In this document: positions 7,822 through 16,668 of the stretch, one piece after another
How positions within the stretch are numbered: the first letter of the stretch is position 1
Layout of the letters: every line of letters begins with the position of its first letter
NCBI RefSeq assembly: GCF_004362245.1
Contig: NZ_SNWM01000007.1
Span: forward strand, 62,001-126,000
DNA from: Pedobacter duraquae
GTDB taxonomy: Bacteria; Bacteroidota; Bacteroidia; Sphingobacteriales; Sphingobacteriaceae
DNA length: 64,000 nucleotides
Reading direction: 5' to 3'
The notes under the pieces: model-generated
Databases searched by the model: none
Seen by the model: the letters and a program-made list of their open reading frames with translations, nothing else
Told to the model about the DNA's origin: nothing
Translations under genes and position numbers: made by a program

Positions 7822-9133
7822 GAATATAGGTTATAATACGCACCATTTCTTTACGTACTTCTGCCGTTGGAAGCACAAAATTGTTATTCATGAAAGAAAA
7901 AATGAAAATCTTTCCTTTGTTAGTCAGCACATAGCCGCTCTGGTTATGGTTGTTTGACAATGAACCTGTTTTTCCGTAAACAAAAGGCTGGTCAGTTTTC
8001 GGATATGCGTTTTTTAACGTCCCCGTCTTACCACCAGCAGGTAGCAACGAAAACAACCGCTTATCATCGTGTATCGTTACGTAGATTGAATCCAAAACTG
8101 CAACCATATCCCGCGGGGTAAAAAGATTTCCGCGTGAAAGTCCAGATCCATCTACCCAACGCGGTACATCCGGCAATTCAGAAAGGTATTTCTTTTGGAT
8201 GTAGCCGATCGCTACCTCCGCAGAAAGCGTTGGTGAAATTCGATCTGCATATACGAGCAATAGTTGCTCTGCTATAAAATTATCACTAGGTAACATCATC
8301 GCCCGCAACACCGAATCAGTCTTCATATTATAGATTGTTTTCGCTGTCGCCGGCATGTCCTTCCGGATCACTTCAACCGGCTTATTTAACGTATCAGTTA
8401 ACAATTGCAAGGTTAAATTGGTGCTCAATCTGAAAGGGATATCCTGACTATACCCCTTTGGTATAACCACTTTAGGATAATGGAATTTGTTTTCATTGAA
8501 ATCCCGGGTAATGGTAAAATTTCTGCTTTTGCTTCCCGAATCCATCAACACACAATCGCTAAGCAAACGAGGCGTTAGTAATGGTTTTCCTCCCCGTTCA
8601 GTAACATGAAGTAGGTTGCCCTGTATAGGCAGTTCATTGATTTCCGCTTGATAATAGGCGTTGTAATCATCCCAACCCCACCCTTTTCCATAGAAATCAC
8701 CTGTATACCTTCCGGCTGCAAAAAACAATTTCTTGTCGCTCTGCCGTAAAAAATCCAGCGCGCGCACACCTTTAAGCTCAGCCTGCAGAAAGGACGGATC
8801 TCCCGTTCCCCAAAAAATTAATGAATCCCCACGTTCTACATAACGTAATGAGGGGATAGAATCTGATAAGAGTTTCAGGCCCGCGTAAAAAGTGAATAGC
8901 TTTGTATTTGATGCCGGTGTAAAGTATTTCTCTGCATTTCGTTCAAAAATCATCTGCTTACCGCTGATGTCATAGAGCGCAAAGCCAACCTGATATTGTT
9001 TGATAACCTGAGATGTATTGAACGTTCTTTTCATAGCACGGGCAATGCGCCGGTCAGCACTGCAACTTTGAAAGAAAAGCCCTGCGATCATCAGGAAGAG
9101 GCCAAGTGAATAATAGTGTCGTATTTTATACAT
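7808..9133 (-). CDS. dacB: D-alanyl-D-alanine carboxypeptidase/endopeptidase, PBP4 (S13) family
   Basis: A 441-residue serine peptidase of family S13 acting on peptidoglycan stem peptides in the periplasm. The three penicillin-binding motifs are present: SxxK in TPASNTKLFTF near residue 80, SxN in MLPSDNFIAEQLL, and KTG in VYGKTGSLSNNHN. The N-terminus MYKIRHYYSLGLFLMIAG ends in a lipobox-like FFQSC, so it is probably lipid-anchored. I start it at 9133 because this gives a compact signal; a start 15 bases upstream is also in frame. It overlaps the downstream PLP-enzyme gene by 14 bases. Confidence 0.92.
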   Translation of the reverse strand: MYKIRHYYSLGLFLMIAGLFFQSCSADRRIARAMKRTFNTSQVIKQYQVGFALYDISGKQMIFERNAEKYFTPASNTKLFTFYAGLKLLSDSIPSLRYVERGDSLIFWGTGDPSFLQAELKGVRALDFLRQSDKKLFFAAGRYTGDFYGKGWGWDDYNAYYQAEINELPIQGNLLHVTERGGKPLLTPRLLSDCVLMDSGSKSRNFTITRDFNENKFHYPKVVIPKGYSQDIPFRLSTNLTLQLLTDTLNKPVEVIRKDMPATAKTIYNMKTDSVLRAMMLPSDNFIAEQLLLVYADRISPTLSAEVAIGYIQKKYLSELPDVPRWVDGSGLSRGNLFTPRDMVAVLDSIYVTIHDDKRLFSLLPAGGKTGTLKNAYPKTDQPFVYGKTGSLSNNHNQSGYVLTNKGKIFIFSFMNNNFVLPTAEVRKEMVRIITYIHEKY

Positions 9134-9180
9134 AATCAAACAATACATCGTATATTTTCAGTGAATTTATACAAATATTA

Positions 9181-10434
9181 ATGGTTTCGCCAAAGAATCA
9201 TTACGGTAAAGGCCCCCTCAAGGCCATTCTGATCATACTTATTACCGTTCATGTACTGAGTGTACCCAGTTATGCGCAAGAATTTAAATTGAAAGGCAAT
9301 AGAAAAAAGGAACGCATTAGCTTTAGATTAATCAAAAATCTGATCGTTATTCCCGTGTACATCAATAAAAAAGGACCTTATAATTTTATCCTTGATACCG
9401 GTGTCGGCGCAATGCTAATCACTGATCCGTCGATCCTCGACTCCCTTCAATTTAGCAAACTCCGAAAGGTAAAGGTTGGCGGAGCAGGAAACGGTGAAGA
9501 TCTTGATGCCTATATATCCATCATTCTGGAAACTCAGATTGGACATGCTACGCTTACATACACGCCAGCGGCAATTCTGGAAGAAGACTTCTTCAGTCTA
9601 TCGAACTATTTGGGCACGCCCATCCACGGCTTGGTAGGCTCTTATTTCTTCAATAGTTTTGTTGTTAAACTTAAATATTCAACACGTAGCATAACATTTT
9701 ATAAGCATGATGTGCCCTTCAGGCGCAAAGGAATAGGACTTCCTATCGAACTGATTTTAAATAAGCCCTATATCGATCTTTCAGTTCAAACACAAGGCAT
9801 GGAGCCAAGAAAGTCTAAACTGCTCATGGATAGCGGAGCAAGTAACAGCCTCTCCCTGGAGATCTTAGACGGAAAAAAGTATCCCCTCCCAGCGTACAGC
9901 ATTCCTGCTAATTTAGGTGTCGGGTTTGGAGGCCTCGTAACAGGAAACATAGCACGTGCACCGCTAGTCAGCATCGGCCCTTATGAGATCAAAAACACAC
10001 TGGTATCTTATCCTGATTATGAAGGTGGTCCATTAAAAGCACTGAGGACAGGCAGAAACGGAATTATTGGCGCCGATATATTAAGCCGTTTCGACATCAT
10101 CATGGACTACGAAAACCATGTTTTCTTTTTTAAACCTAACCAGAATTTCAAAAAGCCGTTTGAACATGATATGTCAGGACTCGAAATTTATCAATCGGGA
10201 GAAGGCCTCAAGGATTATATGATCGGGCGAATCGAAAAAGGATCGCCCGCAGAGCTGGAAGGCGTTCAGATTGGAGATGAAATTCTAGGCGTAAATCTAC
10301 ATCCCGTTGCCGAGCTAGACTTGGAGGCTATCAATGATTTTCTAAAAGCCGGCGACGGCCGGAAATGTATTCTCAAATTATTCAGAGATGGCGAAGTTGT
10401 ATATAAAATCATAACTTTAAAAAAAAGAATCTAA
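9181..10434 (+). CDS. Exported retropepsin-like aspartyl protease with PDZ domain
   Basis: A 417-residue protein with an N-terminal hydrophobic segment ending in SVPSYAQ, consistent with export. Two retropepsin-like half-sites are visible: FILDTGVGAMLI at residues 70-80 and LLMDSGASNSLSL near 220, each with the Asp-Thr/Ser-Gly triad, so a single chain can form a full active site. The C-terminal 90 residues form a PDZ domain (MIGRIEKGSPAELEGVQIGDEILGVN). The substrate is unknown. It starts a plus-strand run of exported proteins and ends 7 bases before the phosphodiester glycosidase gene, so those two are likely cotranscribed. Confidence 0.88.
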   Translation: MVSPKNHYGKGPLKAILIILITVHVLSVPSYAQEFKLKGNRKKERISFRLIKNLIVIPVYINKKGPYNFILDTGVGAMLITDPSILDSLQFSKLRKVKVGGAGNGEDLDAYISIILETQIGHATLTYTPAAILEEDFFSLSNYLGTPIHGLVGSYFFNSFVVKLKYSTRSITFYKHDVPFRRKGIGLPIELILNKPYIDLSVQTQGMEPRKSKLLMDSGASNSLSLEILDGKKYPLPAYSIPANLGVGFGGLVTGNIARAPLVSIGPYEIKNTLVSYPDYEGGPLKALRTGRNGIIGADILSRFDIIMDYENHVFFFKPNQNFKKPFEHDMSGLEIYQSGEGLKDYMIGRIEKGSPAELEGVQIGDEILGVNLHPVAELDLEAINDFLKAGDGRKCILKLFRDGEVVYKIITLKKRI

Positions 10435-10441
10435 GCTTATC

Positions 10442-11314
10442 GTGATTAAAAGATCCCTAATCTTCTTCTTCCTGCTATCTGCCACTTCTCTTGCCGTTTT
10501 AGCGCAAGATAAAGACTCAGTAAAACTGGTCAACGCAGACTGGAAAAAAACAGTTATCTCCTCAAATGTATCTTTAAAAGTCGCACATTTTACTGCTCAT
10601 GACTTGTTCAATGCCAATGAAAACATCAGCTATCTGGAACTAACGCCAAAAAAACACCAGTGGGGATTTGATCTCGGATATGACAGGAAGCTTCTGAAAA
10701 CCACTGCTGATTTTGCGTTGGAAAAAAACGCGATTGCCGCAGTTAACGGAAGTTTTTTCGACGTTAAAAATGGAGGATCAGTAGATTTTCTAAAATATGG
10801 AGATACCATAATTGCGGAGAACAGACTTGAAAAAAACGGCATCCGTGCCAGACACCAACGTTCTGCCATAACAATTCACAACGGCAAATTAAAACTGGAG
10901 CAATGGAATGGCAAGTCAACCTGGGAAAAGTCGCTCAACGCTGAACATATATTACTGAGTGGCCCGATGTTGTCATTTAAAGGAAAAACTCAGGGCCTCG
11001 ACACCACCAGTTTTACTACCTTACGCCATCCCAGAACGGCTGTAGGCATAAAAAAAGATGGCAAGATCATACTGCTTACAGTTGATGGAAGAAATGAGCA
11101 ATCGGCAGGTATGAGCCTGCACGAACTGAACAAGATTATGCGCTGGCTGGATTGTTTAACGGCAATCAACCTTGATGGAGGCGGCTCAACTACGCTATGG
11201 GTAGAAGGCGCAGGCGACAACGGAGTCATCAATTTTCCCTCAGATAACAAATTATGGGATCATGCAGGGCAAAGAAAAGTAGCCAATGTGCTCTTAATCA
11301 CAAAAAAACCCTGA
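10442..11314 (+). CDS. Exported phosphodiester glycosidase family (NAGPA-like) protein
   Basis: A 290-residue protein with a cleavable signal (MIKRSLIFFFLLSATSLAVLAQ) read from a GTG start at 10442. The body is an NAGPA/phosphodiester glycosidase domain: AAVNGSFFDVKNGG near residue 100, LLSGPMLSF, HPRTAVGIKKDGKIILLTVDGR and the end motif AINLDGGGSTTLWVEG. Related enzymes remove GlcNAc from phosphodiester links, and bacterial relatives act on cell-wall or glycolipid phosphodiesters; the target here is unknown. The gene follows the aspartyl protease by 7 bases. Confidence 0.9.
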   Translation: MIKRSLIFFFLLSATSLAVLAQDKDSVKLVNADWKKTVISSNVSLKVAHFTAHDLFNANENISYLELTPKKHQWGFDLGYDRKLLKTTADFALEKNAIAAVNGSFFDVKNGGSVDFLKYGDTIIAENRLEKNGIRARHQRSAITIHNGKLKLEQWNGKSTWEKSLNAEHILLSGPMLSFKGKTQGLDTTSFTTLRHPRTAVGIKKDGKIILLTVDGRNEQSAGMSLHELNKIMRWLDCLTAINLDGGGSTTLWVEGAGDNGVINFPSDNKLWDHAGQRKVANVLLITKKP

Positions 11315-11322
11315 TATCTTTG
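11315..11322 (+). promoter_or_regulatory. -7 promoter element upstream of the lipoprotein gene
   Basis: TATCTTTG matches TAnnTTTG completely and lies 23 bases before the ATG at 11346, directly after the stop of the glycosidase gene. This suggests that the next gene has its own promoter. A clear TTG at -33 is not present. Confidence 0.5.
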
Positions 11323-11345
11323 CATAGTAAAAGCCCGAACACACG

Positions 11346-12296
11346 ATGATGAAAATATATTGCCTGGCCGTTGTATGCGGCATCACCCTTTTTTTCGGCA
11401 GTTGCCAGCAGATAGAACGCAAAAAGCTTGATCCAGGAGATACACTCCGCCCACGCCATAATTTCCTTGCCATCAAAGGGATCCGTTATCAGGAAGTAAA
11501 AAGACGTTTCAGCAATGGCCTTTCTTTTAGTGAACTGGGATTTCAGCAGGAGCCTAATTGGATAATCCAATTTGTGTCTAACGACACTGTGCTTGCCTAT
11601 AGCCCTCAGAAAAAAAGAATGCAACCTTTTCACCTGATGTTCGATCACGGCGATGTCTATAACTTCGCCGCCGAATGGTTCCGAATAAAGTCGATCAGCA
11701 AAGACAGCATCCAGATGCAGCGTCTGCAGGTCAACAACAAGCAAATTGCCAATGATATCCGCTCCGATGTACGCATTACCTATTACTCCGAGGAGTATAT
11801 CAGCAAGGTACTTAAAACAACCGCCGCACAACTTCAGCGGCCTACAGCAGCGGATACGGCATTTATCAAAAAATTAACTGCCCGTGCAATCCGTAATCCT
11901 ACAAATGCCGACAGCGCCTTTGCTGGAAGAATTCCGGTAAACCTTATTCCGCTAAGTAAATCTATTACAGTAGAAAAGCTAAGCTCAGTAGATGTTTTGG
12001 CCGGAAGAACCAAGGCTTACGATTATCTTTTTCCCGAATATAAAATCATCATCTATAAAGCATATCAGGATTTTGCCTATTCATTCACTGCAGTAGTGGA
12101 TCAAAATGGCAAAATTCATCTCAACACGTTCAGGAATGATATACCAGAGTATCTTGAGGCCCGCAAAAAAGTATTACAGGGTATCATTTCCGTTTATCTT
12201 CAAAACATGCTTAAAATTGAGCCCGGGAGCACTTTTCAAATGCCCCATCCTTCCGAAATTACAATCAACGTTGTGGGACGGTTAAAGGCGAAGTAA
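11346..12296 (+). CDS. Lipoprotein of unknown function
   Basis: A 316-residue protein whose N-terminus (MMKIYCLAVVCGITLFFGSC) is a lipoprotein signal with a Cys at residue 20. I do not recognise a catalytic or binding domain. The mature part is mixed alpha/beta and rich in charged and aromatic residues, with a C-terminal third containing YDYLFPEYKIIIYKAYQDF and SEITINVVGR. A start at either of the two leading Met codons is possible. It follows two exported enzymes on the same strand but has a separate promoter-like element. It looks like a real gene because of its length, signal peptide and codon use. Confidence 0.8.
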   Translation: MMKIYCLAVVCGITLFFGSCQQIERKKLDPGDTLRPRHNFLAIKGIRYQEVKRRFSNGLSFSELGFQQEPNWIIQFVSNDTVLAYSPQKKRMQPFHLMFDHGDVYNFAAEWFRIKSISKDSIQMQRLQVNNKQIANDIRSDVRITYYSEEYISKVLKTTAAQLQRPTAADTAFIKKLTARAIRNPTNADSAFAGRIPVNLIPLSKSITVEKLSSVDVLAGRTKAYDYLFPEYKIIIYKAYQDFAYSFTAVVDQNGKIHLNTFRNDIPEYLEARKKVLQGIISVYLQNMLKIEPGSTFQMPHPSEITINVVGRLKAK

Positions 12297-12332
12297 CAGC
12301 TATTTAGATATATTTCCCAAAAAATGAAGCAT

Positions 12333-12364
12333 TTGCAGATTATAGAAAAATAATGCTTACCTTG
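12333..12364 (+). promoter_or_regulatory. Probable promoter of the cold shock gene
   Basis: TTG at 12333-12335 is followed after 22 bases by TACCTTG (12358-12364), which is one T short of the Bacteroidota -7 consensus TAnnTTTG. The implied leader before the ATG at 12393 is about 25 bases, AT-rich and short. Confidence 0.4.
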
Positions 12365-12392
12365 CACACTTAATTTTTTAATACATAATACA

Positions 12393-12584
12393 ATGCAAGA
12401 AGGAACAGTAAAATTTTTTAATGTAACTAAAGGTTTCGGGTTTATCGTACCAGCTAACGGCGATAGCGAAATTTTTGTACATTCAACAGGCCTTATCGAT
12501 GAAATCCGTGAAAACGACAAAGTAGAATACGATGTTGAAAGCGGTAAAAAAGGTTTGAATGCGATCAATGTTAAAGTAATCTAG
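12393..12584 (+). CDS. Cold shock domain protein (CspA family)
   Basis: A 63-residue single cold-shock domain with both nucleic-acid-binding motifs: RNP1 as KGFGFIVP (residues 13-20) and RNP2 as EIFVHSTGL. These proteins bind single-stranded RNA/DNA and melt RNA structure at low temperature or in stationary phase. The length and the MQEGTVKFFN start are typical. It is monocistronic: it has its own promoter-like element and a strong terminator follows. Confidence 0.95.
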   Translation: MQEGTVKFFNVTKGFGFIVPANGDSEIFVHSTGLIDEIRENDKVEYDVESGKKGLNAINVKVI

Positions 12585-12607
12585 ATTATTATATCATACT
12601 CGTACAA

Positions 12608-12638
12608 AAAGCTTTCCGGTTTCCGGAAAGCTTTTTTA
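12608..12638 (+). terminator. Intrinsic terminator after the cold shock gene
   Basis: A perfect inverted repeat AAAAGCTTTCCGG-TTT-CCGGAAAGCTTTT closes a 13-bp stem with a 3-base loop and runs into a T tract. Confidence 0.9.
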
Positions 12639-12721
12639 TTTTAAAGGCTTTTTCAATTCATCCTTTAATAAACCCTTTCCGTTGTTTAGCTTTGTGAAGC
12701 AGCCTCTTGCTTAATTAGCCT

Positions 12722-15700
12722 ATGGAAAGCAATTATGACCTGTTAATTTCTAAAATCAATGCCTTTACCCGGAAGTTCTACTTAAACAAGCTACTCCGGG
12801 GAAGTATCTATACGTTGGCATTTGTTTTGGGTCTCTACCTCCTATCTTTCCTGCTGGTCTATTTTCTCCACCCCAGTGTGTTTGCAAAAACAGCAATATT
12901 CTTTGCCTTTATTTTTTCGGGCCTTTATGTACTTGCGATATGGGTAATTAAACCGTTGATTCCATTGATGAAACTGAGTAAGGGCCTCAGTCTGGAGCAA
13001 TCCGCAGCGATCATCGGCGAGCATTTTTTTACTGTGCAGGACAAGCTATTAAATACCCTGCAATTAAAGGCCCTGGCAGAAAAGTCGCCACAATCCAGCG
13101 CACTCATTCTTGCCGGAATCGACCAGAAGATCGTCGAGATGAAACCCATTCCATTTTCCAGCGCCATACACTTTGCCGATAACCGCAAGTATCTCAAATA
13201 TCTCTTAATCCCCATAGCTATCATTTTGTTTATGGCGGTGCTTGCTCCTGCTATTCTACGCAATGGGACCTACAGCTTCCTGAAATTTGATCAGGAAATT
13301 TTGCCCGAAGCTCCATTTACTTTTGACCTTGCCAGTAAATCGCTGACTATTACACAGGGTGATGACTTAACAATAGCCCTTAAACTGAGCGGCAATGAGC
13401 TTCCACAGGATGTTTATGTTAATGATGGACAAAATACTTATAAGCTGGAAAAACAAAACATCAGCAGCTTTAAACACACCTTTCAGAACCTGCAGCAGGA
13501 TATGGCCGTTCACTTTACGGCAGGCGGATTCAATTCTAAAACATTTCACGTTACTGTATTGGCTCGGCCAGCCATTCTGGCAATGCAGGCTACACTCAGA
13601 TTTCCCGCATACCTTGGCAGAAATTCAGAGATGGTAAATAATGTGGGTGACCTCACACTGCCTGAAGGAACTGTAGTGACCTGGAAAATAGCTACGGAGC
13701 ATACTTCAAGCTTGTTATTTAAACTCAATGGCAGCAGCAAAAGAGTAACTGCACCCGGCAATACAACTGCAATTACCGCAAGAATCAGCCAGTCTGGATC
13801 ATATTTATTGATGCCAGAGCGCTTTGGCGCTGTATCATCTGATTCTGTAAACCATGAGCTCCTGGTGATCAAGGATCAACTGCCAGAAATCAACATAAAG
13901 TCAGTGCTGGACTCGACCAGCAACAGGCTTTTTTATTTTACAGGAACCGTTGCCGACGATCATGGTTTTAGTGCGCTGGCATTTCATTATACACTCACTG
14001 CAAAAAGCGGCCAAAAAACCGTTGTTAAAAAGCTTATCCCCATCCGCCGAGACCTGAAAGAACAGTCCTTCAGCTATACATGGAACCTTAACGAATTAAA
14101 TATCACTCCTGGAGATCAACTGGAATACTATTTTGATATCGCGGACAATGATGGTGTAAATGGCGCCAAACACAGCCGCACGGCAATCAACGCCTATCAG
14201 TTGCCAAGTGCTCAATTAATGGCAGAAACATTAAGTAAAAATAGTGCTAAACTAAAAGCCCAGATGGATAAAGCGATCAAACAGGCTAAAAATATTGAGA
14301 AAGACAGTAAGAAAATCGCAGACAAATTGCTGGATAAGCAACAGGTCTCATTTGATGATAAAAAAGAAATTGAAGCTTTGTTAAGTCAACAAAAAGAACT
14401 TAATGAAACCCTTAAAAACATTAAATCGCTCAATGCCGAAAATAATGAGCAAAAAGAGGCTAACCAGGTATTGAATGAAGAATTATTAGAAAAACAGAAA
14501 CAGCTGGATCACCTGCTTAATGATGTACTTGACGATAAGACAAAGCAACTTTTGGAAAAACTTCAGCGGTTGATGAATCAAAATAACAAGGATCAGACAA
14601 AACAAGAAATTTCAAAGATGCAGATGGACAATAAGACGCTGAAGAACGAGATGGATAGAATTTTGGAATTGTACAAGCAATTGGAGTTTGATCAGGAACT
14701 AAAAAATAAAATTGATCGACTTAATGAACTTGCCAAAGCACAAAAAGACCTCAGCAAGGAAACTACCCAACAACAGTCGTCAAAAGATCTCCAGCAGCAG
14801 CAGGATAAGCTAACGAAAGATTTTGAACAGCTTAAAAATGAACTTGGTAAACTACAAGAGAAGAACCAGCAGTTGGAACGTCCAAATGAATTTAAAGATC
14901 CTGAAAAGCAAACAGATGACATTAGCAAAAAGCAGCAGGAAAGCCAGCAGATGCTAAACCAGAACCAAAAAGATAAGGCAGCAAAAAGTCAGCAGCAAGC
15001 TGGCGATCAAATGCAACAACTTGCACAAAACCTCAGCGATATGCAGCAGCAGTCTGAAGAAACAGAAAATAACGTCAATGCACAGGAAATACGCAAGCTT
15101 CTGGAAAATGTCCTTAGCACCTCATTCGACCAGGAAAAGGTAATGCTTTCCTTAAGGAAGATGAACATTACAGATCCTGCATTTAACGGCCAGGTACAGA
15201 AACAAAAAAGCATTAAGGATAATATGAAGACCATCGCTGACAGCCTTTCATCACTCAGCAAACGGGTGCCGCAAATTGAATCAACAGTAACGGGCGAGGT
15301 CCAGACTATTGGATTTAATATGGACAAAAGCCTGACTAACCTCGGCGATCGCCTAACTTCCGAAGCTTATAGAAACCAACAATATGTAATGACCGGCATG
15401 AACAACCTTGCGCTCATGCTCAGTGAAGTACTCGACCAGCTCCAAAACCAGAAAAATCAGAAAGGCGGAGGTAAAGGGAAAAAACAACAGAGCATGCAAC
15501 AATTGCAAAAAATGCAGGAACAGCTCAATAACAATATGCAAAAGGCGAAAGATGAAATGCAGAAAAATGGCAACCAGGGAAATGTGCCTAAAGGACAAAT
15601 GTCTGAGCAATTCGCCAAGATGGCCCAGCAGCAACAAATGATCCGCGAAGCCATGCAGAAGATTAACCAGGAACAAAACAAGGATGGTAAGGGTAAAATG

Positions 15701-16030
15701 GGGAATTTAAACCAGATGATTAAGGATATGGCCCTTACCGAAAGGGAACTAGTTAATAAAAGAATAGAGCAGGAAACGATAAATAGACAGCGTAACCTCC
15801 TTACCAAAATGCTGGATGCTGAACAAGCACAACGTGAACAGGACGAAGATTCAAAAAGAGAAAGCAAAGCCGGAAAACCCTTGCCCCCTGCCTTTATCAA
15901 GATGATAGAAGCCTTCAAAAAAACAGAACATACGCAGACCGAACAGATCAGAAAAGTTCCACCGAAACTTAACGATTACTATAAAAATAAGATCTCTACT
16001 TATTTTAAATCCCTAAATTCGGGCCGTTAA
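12722..16030 (+). CDS. Large DUF4175-type membrane-anchored coiled-coil protein
   Basis: A 1102-residue protein. Residues 20-80 hold two hydrophobic membrane segments (GSIYTLAFVLGLYLLSFLLV and the next), and another lies near 160-180 (LLIPIAIILFMAVLAPA). A middle part of about 300 residues looks like beta-rich Ig-like or extracellular material with an EYYFDIADNDGVNGAKHSRT motif. From about residue 500 to the end the chain is almost entirely Gln/Lys/Asn/Glu-rich coiled coil (QQQ and KDK runs). This layout matches Bacteroidota proteins labelled DUF4175; the function is unknown. It lies 10 bases upstream of ybeY, so cotranscription is likely. Confidence 0.82.
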   Translation: MESNYDLLISKINAFTRKFYLNKLLRGSIYTLAFVLGLYLLSFLLVYFLHPSVFAKTAIFFAFIFSGLYVLAIWVIKPLIPLMKLSKGLSLEQSAAIIGEHFFTVQDKLLNTLQLKALAEKSPQSSALILAGIDQKIVEMKPIPFSSAIHFADNRKYLKYLLIPIAIILFMAVLAPAILRNGTYSFLKFDQEILPEAPFTFDLASKSLTITQGDDLTIALKLSGNELPQDVYVNDGQNTYKLEKQNISSFKHTFQNLQQDMAVHFTAGGFNSKTFHVTVLARPAILAMQATLRFPAYLGRNSEMVNNVGDLTLPEGTVVTWKIATEHTSSLLFKLNGSSKRVTAPGNTTAITARISQSGSYLLMPERFGAVSSDSVNHELLVIKDQLPEINIKSVLDSTSNRLFYFTGTVADDHGFSALAFHYTLTAKSGQKTVVKKLIPIRRDLKEQSFSYTWNLNELNITPGDQLEYYFDIADNDGVNGAKHSRTAINAYQLPSAQLMAETLSKNSAKLKAQMDKAIKQAKNIEKDSKKIADKLLDKQQVSFDDKKEIEALLSQQKELNETLKNIKSLNAENNEQKEANQVLNEELLEKQKQLDHLLNDVLDDKTKQLLEKLQRLMNQNNKDQTKQEISKMQMDNKTLKNEMDRILELYKQLEFDQELKNKIDRLNELAKAQKDLSKETTQQQSSKDLQQQQDKLTKDFEQLKNELGKLQEKNQQLERPNEFKDPEKQTDDISKKQQESQQMLNQNQKDKAAKSQQQAGDQMQQLAQNLSDMQQQSEETENNVNAQEIRKLLENVLSTSFDQEKVMLSLRKMNITDPAFNGQVQKQKSIKDNMKTIADSLSSLSKRVPQIESTVTGEVQTIGFNMDKSLTNLGDRLTSEAYRNQQYVMTGMNNLALMLSEVLDQLQNQKNQKGGGKGKKQQSMQQLQKMQEQLNNNMQKAKDEMQKNGNQGNVPKGQMSEQFAKMAQQQQMIREAMQKINQEQNKDGKGKMGNLNQMIKDMALTERELVNKRIEQETINRQRNLLTKMLDAEQAQREQDEDSKRESKAGKPLPPAFIKMIEAFKKTEHTQTEQIRKVPPKLNDYYKNKISTYFKSLNSGR

Positions 16031-16040
16031 AAGAATTCCC

Positions 16041-16472
16041 ATGGCAAAACCAAACATCAATTTCTTTACTGAAGATATCACCTTTAACCTCAAACGTAAA
16101 ACCGATATCAGGAATTGGATTCTGCAAACTATCCTGTCAGAAGGTTTTGAACTTGAAGAGTTAAATTTCATCTTCTGCTCGGACGCGTATTTATTGCATA
16201 TGAACCAACAATATCTGGATCACGACACCTATACTGATGTAATAACTTTCGATAACTCAGAGGAGCTAAAAACGATTGTAGGAGATATTTTTATTAGTAT
16301 AGATCGGATCAGGGAAAATGCAACTGAATTTAAGCGCACATCCAGGAACGAACTTTGCCGAGTTATGATTCACGGTACCCTGCACCTGCTTGGTTACCCT
16401 GATAAAACAAAAGCTGCAAAAGCTATCATGACCGGTAAGGAAGATCTTTATCTTTCCAGACTACCTGAATAA
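16041..16472 (+). CDS. ybeY: Endoribonuclease YbeY (rRNA maturation)
   Basis: A 143-residue UPF0054 protein needed for 16S rRNA 3'-end maturation and ribosome quality control. It carries TDVITFD near residue 65 and the metal-site region HGTLHLLGYPD at 111-121. The classical zinc triad is HxxxHxxxxxH; here H111 and H115 are kept but the third position is Asp (D121). Asp can still bind metal, and I recall similar GYxDK versions in Bacteroidota. It is preceded by the DUF4175 gene with a 10-base gap. Confidence 0.93.
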   Translation: MAKPNINFFTEDITFNLKRKTDIRNWILQTILSEGFELEELNFIFCSDAYLLHMNQQYLDHDTYTDVITFDNSEELKTIVGDIFISIDRIRENATEFKRTSRNELCRVMIHGTLHLLGYPDKTKAAKAIMTGKEDLYLSRLPE

Positions 16473-16668
16473 CATCCACAAACAAAAATACCAAGAATAC
16501 GGTCAAGGTTTAAAATTTTGATCGGCTAAATAACGGCGTTCGTCGAATACTTCCCTATGCTGGTATAATTCAGCACTTTGCTGATGCAACCTTTTGCCCT
16601 TACCTGCGTCTTAACTACAAAACAACAAAATAATTAAAAGCGCCCGTAAGGACAAAAATTAAAATCAC

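Noticed and set aside
11298..11831. Long minus-strand ORF under the lipoprotein gene
   Set aside because: It overlaps a plus-strand gene with a good signal peptide and promoter element and has no recognisable domain.
15457..15918. Long minus-strand ORF inside the DUF4175 gene
   Set aside because: It is a shadow of Gln/Lys-rich coiled-coil codons on the other strand, giving a Leu/Cys/Ser-rich artefact.
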